From assembly GCA_947487205.1 (NCBI GenBank), contig CANKVU010000020.1:39994-103993 (forward strand): a stretch of DNA of 64,000 nt. Reading direction: 5' to 3'. This DNA is from an uncultured Paracoccaceae bacterium. Lineage in GTDB: Bacteria; Pseudomonadota; Alphaproteobacteria; Rhodobacterales; Rhodobacteraceae. The notes under the pieces are model-generated. The model saw only the letters and a program-made list of their open reading frames with translations, ran no database searches and had not been told where the DNA came from. Shown one piece after another: positions 9,988 through 17,772 of this stretch (the stretch's first letter is position 1; every line of letters begins with the position of its first letter). Both the position numbers and the translations under genes were made by a program.

Positions 9988-10815
9988 TCATGGGATCGCC
10001 CCCATGTGCCGGGCCATCAGCTCGATCTGCCTTTCCAGCATCGGCAGCCCCGCATGTGTGTGGCAACCCCGCGCCCCCGCGCTCGCCAGCAGCGGGGTTT
10101 CCACCGGATCCATGATCACCTCGGCGACGATCTGACCGGGACCGAGCGTGTCCGGATCGACCGGCATCGGATCGTCCGGCTGCAGGCCGAGCGAGGTGGC
10201 GTTGACGACGAGGTCGTAGGCCCCCGCCGCCTCGTCGGACGCCGCCGCCGCGACCGCCAGGCTCGGGTACTGCGTCGCGATCCGGTCGGCGAGGGCCCGG
10301 GCCCGGTCCACCGTCCGGTTGGCAATCGTCAGACGCTCTGCGCCGGCCCCGGCCAGGGCGAAGGCGATGGCGCTGGCCGCCCCCCCTGCCCCGGCCAGAA
10401 GCACCCGAAGGCCGGCGATGTCGAAGCCCGCGCCGCGCAATCCCTCCACGAAGCCGATCCCGTCCAGCATCGTCCCCACCATGCGGCCGTCGGACTCTCG
10501 GCGGACGCAATTGACCGCGCCGATCCGGGCGGCCTCGTCGGTGATCTCGTCGCAGAGGTCGGGCATGGCGCCCTTGTGGGGGACGGTGGCGATGAAGCCG
10601 CCGAAATTCTGCATCCCGCGCAGACCGTCGATCGTGCGGTGCAGATCCTCCGGCGCGACATGCATCGGCACCAGGACGCCGTCGACGCCCCGGTCGCGGA
10701 ACAGGGCATGCATGACCTGGGGCGTCTTCACGTGCCCGATCGGGTCGGCCAGGATGCCGTAGAGGCGGGTCCGTCCGGTGACGCGCGGGCCGGGGGCGGT
10801 GTCAGGATGCGACAT
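9988..10815 (-). CDS. shikimate-dehydrogenase-like oxidoreductase with altered substrate pocket
   Basis: The 275-residue protein shows the AroE fold: an N-terminal substrate domain, then an NAD(P) domain with the glycine motif LLAGAGGAASAIA at about 145-157 and ANRTVDRARAL. The catalytic lysine is in TVPHKGAMPD and the paired aspartate in TMLDGIGF. In true shikimate dehydrogenases the shikimate carboxylate is held by two serines in an HSxSP motif; here the stretch reads GHVKTP, so the first serine is valine and the second threonine. It also lies inside a catabolic operon, overlapping the aldehyde dehydrogenase gene by 14 bases. I infer a catabolic relative acting on another cyclic or hydroxy acid, not the biosynthetic AroE. 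Confidence 0.85.
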   Translation of the reverse strand: MSHPDTAPGPRVTGRTRLYGILADPIGHVKTPQVMHALFRDRGVDGVLVPMHVAPEDLHRTIDGLRGMQNFGGFIATVPHKGAMPDLCDEITDEAARIGAVNCVRRESDGRMVGTMLDGIGFVEGLRGAGFDIAGLRVLLAGAGGAASAIAFALAGAGAERLTIANRTVDRARALADRIATQYPSLAVAAAASDEAAGAYDLVVNATSLGLQPDDPMPVDPDTLGPGQIVAEVIMDPVETPLLASAGARGCHTHAGLPMLERQIELMARHMGAIP

Positions 10816-12241
10816 AGGCGGTCTTCACGATGGTATAGAATTCCCGGGCATGGGCACCCTGCTCGCGCGGGCCGTAGCTGGAGGCCTTCCGCCCGCCGAA
10901 GGGCACGTGGTAATCCACCCCGGCGGTCGGCAGGTTGACCATCACCATCCCCGCCTGGGCGTGCCGGCGGAAGTGCGTAGCGTGCTTGAGGCTGGTGGTG
11001 GCGATCCCCGCCGACAGGCCGAACTCCGTGTCGTTGGCCACCGCCAGGGCCTCGTCGTAATCCTTCACCCGGATCACCGCCGCGACGGGTCCGAAGATCT
11101 CCTCCCGCGCGATGCGCATGTCGTTCCGCACCTCGGTGAACAGGGCCGGCGTCAGGTAGAAGCCCGGCGCGTCGCGTTCCAGCCTCTGGCCGCCATGGGC
11201 CAGGGTGGCCCCCTCGCCGCGGCCGATCGCGAGGTATTCCTCGTCGGTCGCAAGCTGCCTTTCGTCCACGACGGGGCCGATCTGCGTCTCCGGGTCCAGG
11301 GCGTTGCCGATCCGCAGCGCGTCGATCCGGTCGCACATCGCCGCCACGAAGCGGTCGTGGATGCCCTCCGTCACGATCAGCCGCGACGAGGCCGTGCAGC
11401 GCTGGCCGGTCGAGAAGAAGGCGCCGTTCACCGCCGCCTCCACCGCCGTGTCGAGATCGGCGTCGTCGAGCACGACGAAGGGATTCTTGCCCCCCATCTC
11501 CAGCTGCACCTTCTTCATGGGCGTCGCGGCGACGCAGTCGGCGGCGATCCCGCGTCCCGTCGCCACCGACCCGGTGAAGGAGATCGCGTCGATCCCGGGA
11601 TGGTCGACCATGGCCTGCCCGACATGCCGCCCCGGCCCCATGATGAGGTTGAGGACCCCGTCGGGCAGTCCCGCGCGGTTCAGGATGTCGACCAGCAGCC
11701 AGGCCGAATGGGGCACCAGTTCGGCGGGCTTGAGAACCACCGTGTTGCCCCAGGCCAGCGCCGGCGCGATCTTCCAGGCGGGTATGGCGATGGGGAAGTT
11801 CCAGGGCGTGACGATCCCCACCACGCCCACGGGTTCACGGGTGACGGCGACCTCCACCCCCGGCCGGACCGAGGGCCCGAATTCCCCCCCCGGCCGCAGC
11901 GCCTCGCCGGCGAAGAACGACAATACCTGCCCGGCCCGGACCGCCTCGCCGATCCCTTCGGCGAGGGTCTTGCCCTCCTCGCGCGACAGCGCGCGGCCGA
12001 GCTCGTCCTTGCGCGCCATGACCTCGCCCGAGGCGCGCATGAGGATGTCATGGCGCTCGCCGGGCAGGCTCGCGGACCAGCGCGGCAACGCCGCGGAGGC
12101 GGCCGAGACCGCCGCGTCCACGTCCCCGGGCCGCGCTTGCGCGAAGGTCCCGATCACGTCGCCGGTGTCGGAGGGGTTGATGTTGCGGGCCGCGTCGCCG
12201 CCCGGCGCGGCCTGGCCGCCGATGATGTTGTCGAAATGCAT
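10802..12241 (-). CDS. NAD(P)-dependent aldehyde dehydrogenase (semialdehyde dehydrogenase type)
   Basis: A 479-residue ALDH-superfamily enzyme. Visible motifs are the cofactor motif TPWNFPIAIPAWK (about 144-156), FTGSVATGRG, the general-base glutamate in LEMGGKNPF (about 248) and the catalytic cysteine in GQRCTASSR (about 282). Overall it is closest to the group containing alpha-ketoglutaric-semialdehyde and succinate-semialdehyde dehydrogenases, which oxidise a carboxy-aldehyde to a dicarboxylic acid. That is a family-level call; the substrate cannot be read from the sequence. It sits 16 bases after the SDR gene. A plausible role is the final oxidation of an aldehyde made by the alcohol dehydrogenases or the TPP enzyme of the same operon. 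Confidence 0.92.
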   Translation of the reverse strand: MHFDNIIGGQAAPGGDAARNINPSDTGDVIGTFAQARPGDVDAAVSAASAALPRWSASLPGERHDILMRASGEVMARKDELGRALSREEGKTLAEGIGEAVRAGQVLSFFAGEALRPGGEFGPSVRPGVEVAVTREPVGVVGIVTPWNFPIAIPAWKIAPALAWGNTVVLKPAELVPHSAWLLVDILNRAGLPDGVLNLIMGPGRHVGQAMVDHPGIDAISFTGSVATGRGIAADCVAATPMKKVQLEMGGKNPFVVLDDADLDTAVEAAVNGAFFSTGQRCTASSRLIVTEGIHDRFVAAMCDRIDALRIGNALDPETQIGPVVDERQLATDEEYLAIGRGEGATLAHGGQRLERDAPGFYLTPALFTEVRNDMRIAREEIFGPVAAVIRVKDYDEALAVANDTEFGLSAGIATTSLKHATHFRRHAQAGMVMVNLPTAGVDYHVPFGGRKASSYGPREQGAHAREFYTIVKTAYVAS

Positions 12242-12257
12242 GCTCGCTTGCCGCCCG

Positions 12258-13067
12258 TCAGGTCATGTAGAGTCCGCCGGCGACGTCGATCGTCTGTCCG
12301 GTCACGAAACTGGCCTCCGAGGACGTCAGCCAGAGCGCGGTATCGGCGACCTCGGCGGGCTGGCCGAGCCGCGCCATGGGGGTCATCTCCACCTGGGCCG
12401 CGTTGATCTCGGGTGCCACGCCGGCCACCATCGGCGTCTCGATCCGGCCCGGTGCCAGCGCGTTCACCCGGATGCCGAAGGGGCCGAGCTCGGCGGCCAG
12501 GTGCTTGGTGAAGCCGATGATCGCCGATTTCGTCGCCGCGTAATGGCAGGCCACGATCGGGGAGTAGGTCTTGCCCGCCACCGAGGAAGTGTTGACGATC
12601 CAGCCGCGCCCCGCCGCGCGCATCGCCGGGCTGAGGGCCCGGATCGTGTTGAAATGGCCGGTGAGGTTCACGTCCACGACCCGGCGCCATTCGTCGGGAT
12701 CCATCTCCCAGACGCGATGCGCCTGGCCGGCATGCTTGGGCGAGATGCCGGCGTTGTTCACCACCGTGTCGAAGGCGCCGCCGATCCGCGCGCCCGCGCC
12801 CTCCAGCGCCGCCGCGAGCGCCGCGTAGTCGCTCACATCGGCAGGCAGCCCGATCGCGCCGCCGGGGCGGATGTCCTCGAAGGCGGCGACGGCCTCGGCC
12901 ACGTCGCCCTCCGCAAGGTCCAGCACGCCCACGGTCGCGCCGCGGCGGACGAAGGCCCCGGCGATGGCGCGGCCGATCCCGCGCGCCGCCCCCGTGACCA
13001 GGACCCGCCGGCCGGCATGGCTGTCGCGCGCGGCGTGGCGGCGGTCGGTGTCATCTGCAAGCTGCAT
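12258..13067 (-). CDS. short-chain dehydrogenase/reductase (classical SDR)
   Basis: This 269-residue classical SDR has the cofactor motif VTGAARGIGRAIA (about 24-36), the NNAG motif (VVNNAGISPKH) and an active-site serine in VNTSSVAG. Next come the YxxxK pair in HYAATKSAIIGFTKHLAAEL and the C-terminal VTGQTIDVAGGLYMT. An acidic residue at the end of the second strand (VLDLAEGD) suggests NAD(H) preference. SDRs of this kind interconvert secondary alcohols and ketones. It begins only 2 bases after the stop of livF and is surely co-transcribed with the transporter, so it probably acts on the imported compound or an early intermediate. The first 18 residues are poorly conserved, and a later start is possible. 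Confidence 0.9.
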   Translation of the reverse strand: MQLADDTDRRHAARDSHAGRRVLVTGAARGIGRAIAGAFVRRGATVGVLDLAEGDVAEAVAAFEDIRPGGAIGLPADVSDYAALAAALEGAGARIGGAFDTVVNNAGISPKHAGQAHRVWEMDPDEWRRVVDVNLTGHFNTIRALSPAMRAAGRGWIVNTSSVAGKTYSPIVACHYAATKSAIIGFTKHLAAELGPFGIRVNALAPGRIETPMVAGVAPEINAAQVEMTPMARLGQPAEVADTALWLTSSEASFVTGQTIDVAGGLYMT

Positions 13068-13069
13068 CC

Positions 13070-13774
13070 TCAGATCCCCAGATAGGCTTGGCGGACATGG
13101 TCGTTCCGGAGCAGGGCCTCGGCCGCATCGTCGAGCACCATCTCGCCGTTCTCGAGCACATAGCCCCGGTCGGCGGCCTTCAGGGTGTGCCAGACGTTCT
13201 GCTCCACGATCAGGACGGTCATGCCCGAGGCCGCCACCTTGGAGATCACGTCGAAGACCTGCTCCACGATGATCGGCGCGAGGCCCAGCGACGGCTCGTC
13301 GAACATCAGAAGGCGCGGCCGGGCCATCATGCCGCGGGCGATCGCCACCATCTGCTGCTCGCCCCCGGACAACGAGGAGGCGTGCTGCTCCAGCCGTTCG
13401 CCGAGCCGCGGGAACAGGTCGAGGACCTCCGCCAGCGTCTCGGACCGCACCCCGCGGGCATCGCGCCGATGCGCCCCCATCAGCAGGTTCTCGCGCACGC
13501 TCATGTCGGGAAAGAGCTGCCGCCCCTCCGGGATCAGGGTGATGCCGCGATCGACCACGTCGTGCGGCTGCAGCTTCGAGATCTCCTCCCCCTCGAAGAA
13601 CACGCCGCCCGACTTGGGCGTGACCAGGCCCGAGATGGTCCTGAGGGTCGTGGTCTTGCCGGCGCCGTTCGCGCCGACGATGGTGACCACCTCGCCCGCC
13701 TCCACCCGCAGCGACACGTCCTGCAGGATCACCGTCGAGCCGTAGCCCGCATCCACGTTCCGGACATCAAGCAT
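13070..13774 (-). CDS. livF: branched-chain-type ABC transporter ATP-binding protein LivF
   Basis: A 234-residue ATPase with Walker A GANGAGKTTTLR, Q-loop region ITLIPEGRQLFPDMSV, signature LSGGEQQMVAIARGMM and Walker B LLMFDEPSLGLAP followed by the switch histidine region. Length and the EGRQLFP motif are typical of LivF in the hydrophobic amino acid transporter family. Members carry branched-chain amino acids but also amides, aromatic acids and other small carboxylates. The start overlaps the end of the LivM-LivG fusion by 8 bases and the stop is 2 bases from the SDR start, so expression is coupled on both sides. Confidence 0.95.
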   Translation of the reverse strand: MLDVRNVDAGYGSTVILQDVSLRVEAGEVVTIVGANGAGKTTTLRTISGLVTPKSGGVFFEGEEISKLQPHDVVDRGITLIPEGRQLFPDMSVRENLLMGAHRRDARGVRSETLAEVLDLFPRLGERLEQHASSLSGGEQQMVAIARGMMARPRLLMFDEPSLGLAPIIVEQVFDVISKVAASGMTVLIVEQNVWHTLKAADRGYVLENGEMVLDDAAEALLRNDHVRQAYLGI

Positions 13775-15569
13775 TGGCGAACTCCTTGCCCAGATAGGCC
13801 TCGATCACGTGGGGATCGCGCACCACCTCCTGCGGATCGCCCTGGGCGATGATCTCGCCCGAACTGAGCACGATCACCCGGTCGGACAGCGCCATGACGG
13901 CCTGCATCACGTGCTCGATGGCGATGATGCTGACCCCGGTCTCGCGGATCGACAGCATCAGGTCGACGGCGCGCTTCACGTCGGTGCGGTTGATGCCGGC
14001 CATCACCTCGTCGAGGAGCAGGACGCGCGGCTTCATCGCCATGACGCGGGCGACCTCCAGCCGTTTCAGGCCGCCGACGGTGAGGCTGTTGGCCTCGTCC
14101 TGCAGATACCGGCCGAGGCCCATCCGGTGGGCGGTCTCCCGCGCGGCTTCCCGCGCGTCCGACACGGCATGGTGGCGGTGGAACGCCCCCACCATGATGT
14201 TCTCCTCCACCGTCATCGCCGCGAAGGGCTGCACGATCTGGAAGGTACGGCCGAGCCCGAGCGCGGCGAAATCCCCCGGGCTTGCGGGATCGTGCCACTC
14301 CCCGTCGGGACCGAGCAGCGAGACCCGCCCCCGGTCGGGCTTGAGGAAGCCCGAGAGCATGTTGAACACGGTGGTCTTGCCCGCCCCATTGGGACCGATC
14401 AGCCCCAAGATCTCCCCCTCCCGCAGGGTGAAGCCGACATCGTTGGTGACGTGCAGGCCGCCAAAATGTTTCTGCAGGCCCTCCACGCGCAGGACCGGGT
14501 CGCCGATCCGGGGCGCGGCGTCGGACCGGGCGACGGCGGCGATATGGGTGTCGGGTTCGTCCCCCGTGGCCTCCCTGTGCCCCGAGGCGAAGCGTGACAG
14601 CACCCCCATGATCCCGTTCGGCATGAACAGCACGACCAGCATCAGCACCACGCCGTAGACGAAGCCGTGGAGCCCGATCGCCTCGGCGCCGAGCGCGCCG
14701 CGGGCGAACTCGGTGATCGGCACCAGCAGGACCGCCCCCAAAAGCGGCCCCCAGACGGTCCCGATCCCGCCGATCAGGGCGAACATCGCGATCTGGATCG
14801 ACAGCTGGAGCGAGAACATCGAGGCCGGCTCGATGAAGGTCAGGTACATGGCGTGGAACGTGCCCACCATCGCCGACAGGGCCGCCGAGACGGCGACCGC
14901 GATCAGTCGCACCTTCACGGTGCCGACGCCCGCGGCCCGCGCCGCCGATTCCCGCTCCCGCGTCGCGACGAGGTGGAATCCGAGCCGGCGCGACCGGATC
15001 GCCCAGGCCACGCCGAGGCAGACCAGAAGCATTCCGAAGGCGATGACGAGGGCGGGCAGGCGCTCGCGGAACACCATCCATTCCCAGCCGATCTTGAGCG
15101 GGATCATCAGGCCCGTCGCCCCGCCCGTCAGCTCGCGGAAATGCAGCGCCAGGACGCGGAACACCTCCAGGAAGGCGATCGTCGCCAGGGCGAAGAACGG
15201 CCCGTGCAGCCGGAAGCAGGGATAACTGACGACGATCGCCGCGACCACGGCGACGGCCGCCCCGGCGAACATGCCGATCCAGGGCGAGATCCCCATGTTG
15301 ACGAGGATCACCCCGGCATAGGCCCCGATCCCGTAGAAGATGGCGTGGCCGAGCGACAACTGCCCGGCATAGCCGCCGACGATGTTCCACGCGGTCGAAA
15401 GCGCCGCGAAGATGCAGATCGTGATGAAGATGTGATAGACGAACTCGTCGCCGATCGCGACGGGGATCACGAAGAGCGCGGCGAGGACCAGCCCCAGCGC
15501 GATCAGCCCCAGGCGGTGACGGCCGATGCGGGCCGGCGGCGCGGCGGATTTCATGGTCGTGTCGGTCAT
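13767..15569 (-). CDS. fused LivM permease - LivG ATPase of a branched-chain-type ABC importer
   Basis: A 600-residue single frame. Residues about 15-315 are a LivM-type permease with eight or more hydrophobic helices and the motif AGQLSLGHAIFYGIGAYAG near its start. After a short linker (about 315-345) comes a LivG-type ATPase: Walker A GPNGAGKTTVFNMLSG, the LivG-type GLGRTFQIVQPFAAMTVEEN, Walker B VLLLDEVMAGI. LivM and LivG are usually separate genes, though fusions are known in this family. The ABC signature reads LTVGGLKRLE, a departure from the usual LSxGxQ form, and the Walker B extension DEVMAG differs from the usual DEPAAG. The start codon shares an ATGA overlap with the livH stop. 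Confidence 0.93.
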   Translation of the reverse strand: MTDTTMKSAAPPARIGRHRLGLIALGLVLAALFVIPVAIGDEFVYHIFITICIFAALSTAWNIVGGYAGQLSLGHAIFYGIGAYAGVILVNMGISPWIGMFAGAAVAVVAAIVVSYPCFRLHGPFFALATIAFLEVFRVLALHFRELTGGATGLMIPLKIGWEWMVFRERLPALVIAFGMLLVCLGVAWAIRSRRLGFHLVATRERESAARAAGVGTVKVRLIAVAVSAALSAMVGTFHAMYLTFIEPASMFSLQLSIQIAMFALIGGIGTVWGPLLGAVLLVPITEFARGALGAEAIGLHGFVYGVVLMLVVLFMPNGIMGVLSRFASGHREATGDEPDTHIAAVARSDAAPRIGDPVLRVEGLQKHFGGLHVTNDVGFTLREGEILGLIGPNGAGKTTVFNMLSGFLKPDRGRVSLLGPDGEWHDPASPGDFAALGLGRTFQIVQPFAAMTVEENIMVGAFHRHHAVSDAREAARETAHRMGLGRYLQDEANSLTVGGLKRLEVARVMAMKPRVLLLDEVMAGINRTDVKRAVDLMLSIRETGVSIIAIEHVMQAVMALSDRVIVLSSGEIIAQGDPQEVVRDPHVIEAYLGKEFANA

Positions 15570-16453
15570 GGCGATACGTGCGATTGGCTGACGCGGGTTC
15601 CGAAAAGACCCGACGGTTTCAGGATGAGGATCACGAGGAAGATCCCGAAGACGACGGCCTCGCGCAGGTCGGAACCGATGTAGAAGCCCGACAGGGCATC
15701 GACGAGGCCGATGATGAGCGCCCCGAAGAAGGCCCCCGGGATCGACCCGAGCCCGCCCAGCACGACGATGACGAAGGCGATCAGCACGAAGTAGGTGCCG
15801 ATGGTCGGCGAGGTCGGATAGAGCGGCGCGATCAGCGCCGACCCGAAGCCGACGCAGGCCGCGCCGATGCCGAAGGTGAGCACGTAGATGAACCGGTCGT
15901 TGATCCCCATCAGCCGCGCCGCGGCGCGGTTCTGGGCGGTCGCGCGGATCGCCCGGCCGGTATTGGTCCGCGCCAGGAACAGCTGCAGCCCGATCACCAG
16001 CAGGATCGCGGCGAGGAAGATCCACAGCTGTCCCTCGAGGATGCGCACCGGCCCGATCTCGATCTGCGAGCGCACGCCGTAGTTCGGCGTGTTGGCGATG
16101 TCCGCGCCGAAGATCAGGAGCGCCAGGTTGATCAGGGCCGTCGAGAGGCCCACCGTGGCGAAGATCTGGATATGCTCGTCCCTGGCCTGCATCAGCGGCT
16201 GGATCAGCAATCTCTGCGTCACCGCGCCGAGGACGAACAGGATCGGGATGACCGCGACGGCCGTGGCATAGGGATGCACGCCGAGCCCGGTGGTCAGCAG
16301 GAAGGTCAGGTACATGCCCACCATCAGGAACTCCCCGTGGGCGAAGTTGACCACCTTGACGATCCCGAAGATCAGGGTCAGCCCCACCGCGACGATGGCG
16401 AAGAGGCCCCCGAGCATCAGACCGTTGGCGATGATCTGGAGAAAGGTCTGCAT
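15566..16453 (-). CDS. livH: branched-chain-type ABC transporter permease LivH
   Basis: This 295-residue integral membrane protein starts with LQIIANGLMLGGLFAIVAVG and contains the LivH hallmark VVNFAHGEFLMVGMY at about 34-48. The loop motif RAIRATAQNRAAARLMGI (EAA-like, contacting the ATPase) lies at about 170, and the protein ends with hydrophobic segments and LILKPSGLFGT. It forms the transmembrane channel together with the LivM half of the downstream fusion. It begins 81 bases after the binding-protein gene, and that gap contains a 28-base perfect palindrome that may set the binding protein to permease ratio. Confidence 0.95.
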   Translation of the reverse strand: MQTFLQIIANGLMLGGLFAIVAVGLTLIFGIVKVVNFAHGEFLMVGMYLTFLLTTGLGVHPYATAVAVIPILFVLGAVTQRLLIQPLMQARDEHIQIFATVGLSTALINLALLIFGADIANTPNYGVRSQIEIGPVRILEGQLWIFLAAILLVIGLQLFLARTNTGRAIRATAQNRAAARLMGINDRFIYVLTFGIGAACVGFGSALIAPLYPTSPTIGTYFVLIAFVIVVLGGLGSIPGAFFGALIIGLVDALSGFYIGSDLREAVVFGIFLVILILKPSGLFGTRVSQSHVSP

Positions 16454-16480
16454 GACGGCTCCGTCGGAAGAGGGAAAGGC

Positions 16481-16508
16481 GGACCGCGGGGGGCGCCCCC
16501 CGCGGTCC
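16481..16508 (-). terminator. 28-base perfect palindrome between binding-protein gene and livH (mRNA stabiliser or partial terminator)
   Basis: The sequence from 16481 to 16508 is perfectly self-complementary and very GC-rich (arms beginning GGACCGCGG). No T-run follows on the minus strand, so it is not a classical intrinsic terminator. Hairpins directly behind the binding-protein cistron are known in ABC importer operons to protect the upstream mRNA and lower expression of the permease genes. That role is inferred here from position. Confidence 0.65.
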
Positions 16509-16534
16509 CGGCCGGGCCCGGCGCGGGGCGCGCC

Positions 16535-17734
16535 TTACTGGCCGATCTTCATCTCCGAGGTGGCCGCCTCGGCCGGATAGACGGTGACGAGCTTGCCGTC
16601 CTGCCACTGCATGCCCATCATCTTGGCGCGCTCGTTCTGGTTGTTCTCTCCGAACTGGATGCCGTAGCCGGCCGCGGTCTCGCCCTCGGGGATGTCGATC
16701 TGCTCGACCGCCTCGACGATGGCCTCGGGCTCGAAGCTCTCCGCCCCGTCGATCGCGGCGAAGATGGCCATGGCGCCGACATAATTGTTCAGGGAATGGC
16801 CCGACCGCGGCTCCTCGCCGTATTTCTCCCGGTAGGTCTCGACGAAATCCTCCATGCCGGGCGCATAGGCGGGATCGACCGTGTACTGGGTGAAGTCCAC
16901 GTCCAGCACGCCCTCGATGACATCCGTGCCCACCGCCTCGGCGGTCGGCACCATCGAATAGCCGCCGCCGCCGCCGATGATCGCGCCCAGCTTGAAGCCC
17001 GATTCGTTGGCCTGCTGCAGGAACAGCACCGAGTCGTTCTGGTAGGAGGTCTGCATCACCACGTCCACGTCGCGCCCCTGCAGGTCGAGGACCAGCGAAG
17101 ACATGTCCACGGTCGAGGCCGGATAGCCCTGCACCGTGGCGATCTGCAGCCCGGCCTCCTCGCCGAAGCGCTCCTGATGGCCCGCGACCGAGGTTCCGTA
17201 GCTGGAATCCTCGTGGATGATGCCGACCCGGACCTCGGATGGGTCCTTGCCCAGGGCCGGGGCGATCTCGTCCACGATCATCTGCACGGACATCCGGCCC
17301 ATGTCCTCGGCCGTCGGATTGGTGCGATAGAGGTATTGCAGATCCCGGCCCGTCACCTCGTCGGCCACGGCTCCGAGTTCGAAATACGGAATGCCGGACA
17401 ATTCCGCGACCTGGCTCGCGGCGATGGAGCGCGACGAGGAATAGGTCCCCAGGATCGCCTTCACCCCCTCGCGGGCGATCAGGCGCCGCGCCTCGCCGAT
17501 GGCCTGGTTGTTGTCCACCGCGTCGCCCCGCACCAGGGTGATCTCCTCGCCCTGGACGCCGCCGTTCGCGTTGAACTCCTCGACGGCGATCTCCACGCCC
17601 CGCGCGCTCTCTTCGCCCAGAAGGGCAAGCTGGCCGCTGAACGGATAAAGTGCCCCGAACTTCACGTCGGCGGCGGCCGACCCGGCGAGCAGGGCCGCGG
17701 TGGCGGCCGTGGCCATGATGGATGACAGTCTCAT
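16535..17734 (-). CDS. periplasmic substrate-binding protein of the branched-chain-type ABC importer
   Basis: A 399-residue Peripla_BP_6 family protein. The signal peptide is clear: MRLSSIMATAATAALLAGSAAA, then the mature start DVKFGALYPFSG. Other typical features are LLGEESARGVEIAVEEFNA, GGVQGEEITLVRGDAVDN and ILGTYSSSRSIAASQVAELS. Start choice rests on a strong GGGAGGAG ribosome binding site about 5 bases upstream of ATG at 17734. It captures the substrate in the periplasm and delivers it to LivH/LivMG/LivF. Ligand type is not readable from sequence, and the enzyme set around it does not look like branched-chain amino acid catabolism. Gap to the TPP enzyme gene is 38 bases. Confidence 0.94.
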   Translation of the reverse strand: MRLSSIMATAATAALLAGSAAADVKFGALYPFSGQLALLGEESARGVEIAVEEFNANGGVQGEEITLVRGDAVDNNQAIGEARRLIAREGVKAILGTYSSSRSIAASQVAELSGIPYFELGAVADEVTGRDLQYLYRTNPTAEDMGRMSVQMIVDEIAPALGKDPSEVRVGIIHEDSSYGTSVAGHQERFGEEAGLQIATVQGYPASTVDMSSLVLDLQGRDVDVVMQTSYQNDSVLFLQQANESGFKLGAIIGGGGGYSMVPTAEAVGTDVIEGVLDVDFTQYTVDPAYAPGMEDFVETYREKYGEEPRSGHSLNNYVGAMAIFAAIDGAESFEPEAIVEAVEQIDIPEGETAAGYGIQFGENNQNERAKMMGMQWQDGKLVTVYPAEAATSEMKIGQ

Positions 17735-17772
17735 GTAGCTCCTCCCAGAACGTTGCGGACCCCCGAGGGGCC

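Noticed and set aside
8188..10938. 916-residue open frame on the plus strand
   Set aside because: It lies antisense to the GMC, YdiJ-like and AroE-like genes; its translation is rich in Arg/Pro/His/Gly with no domain, as expected for the shadow of GC-rich genes.
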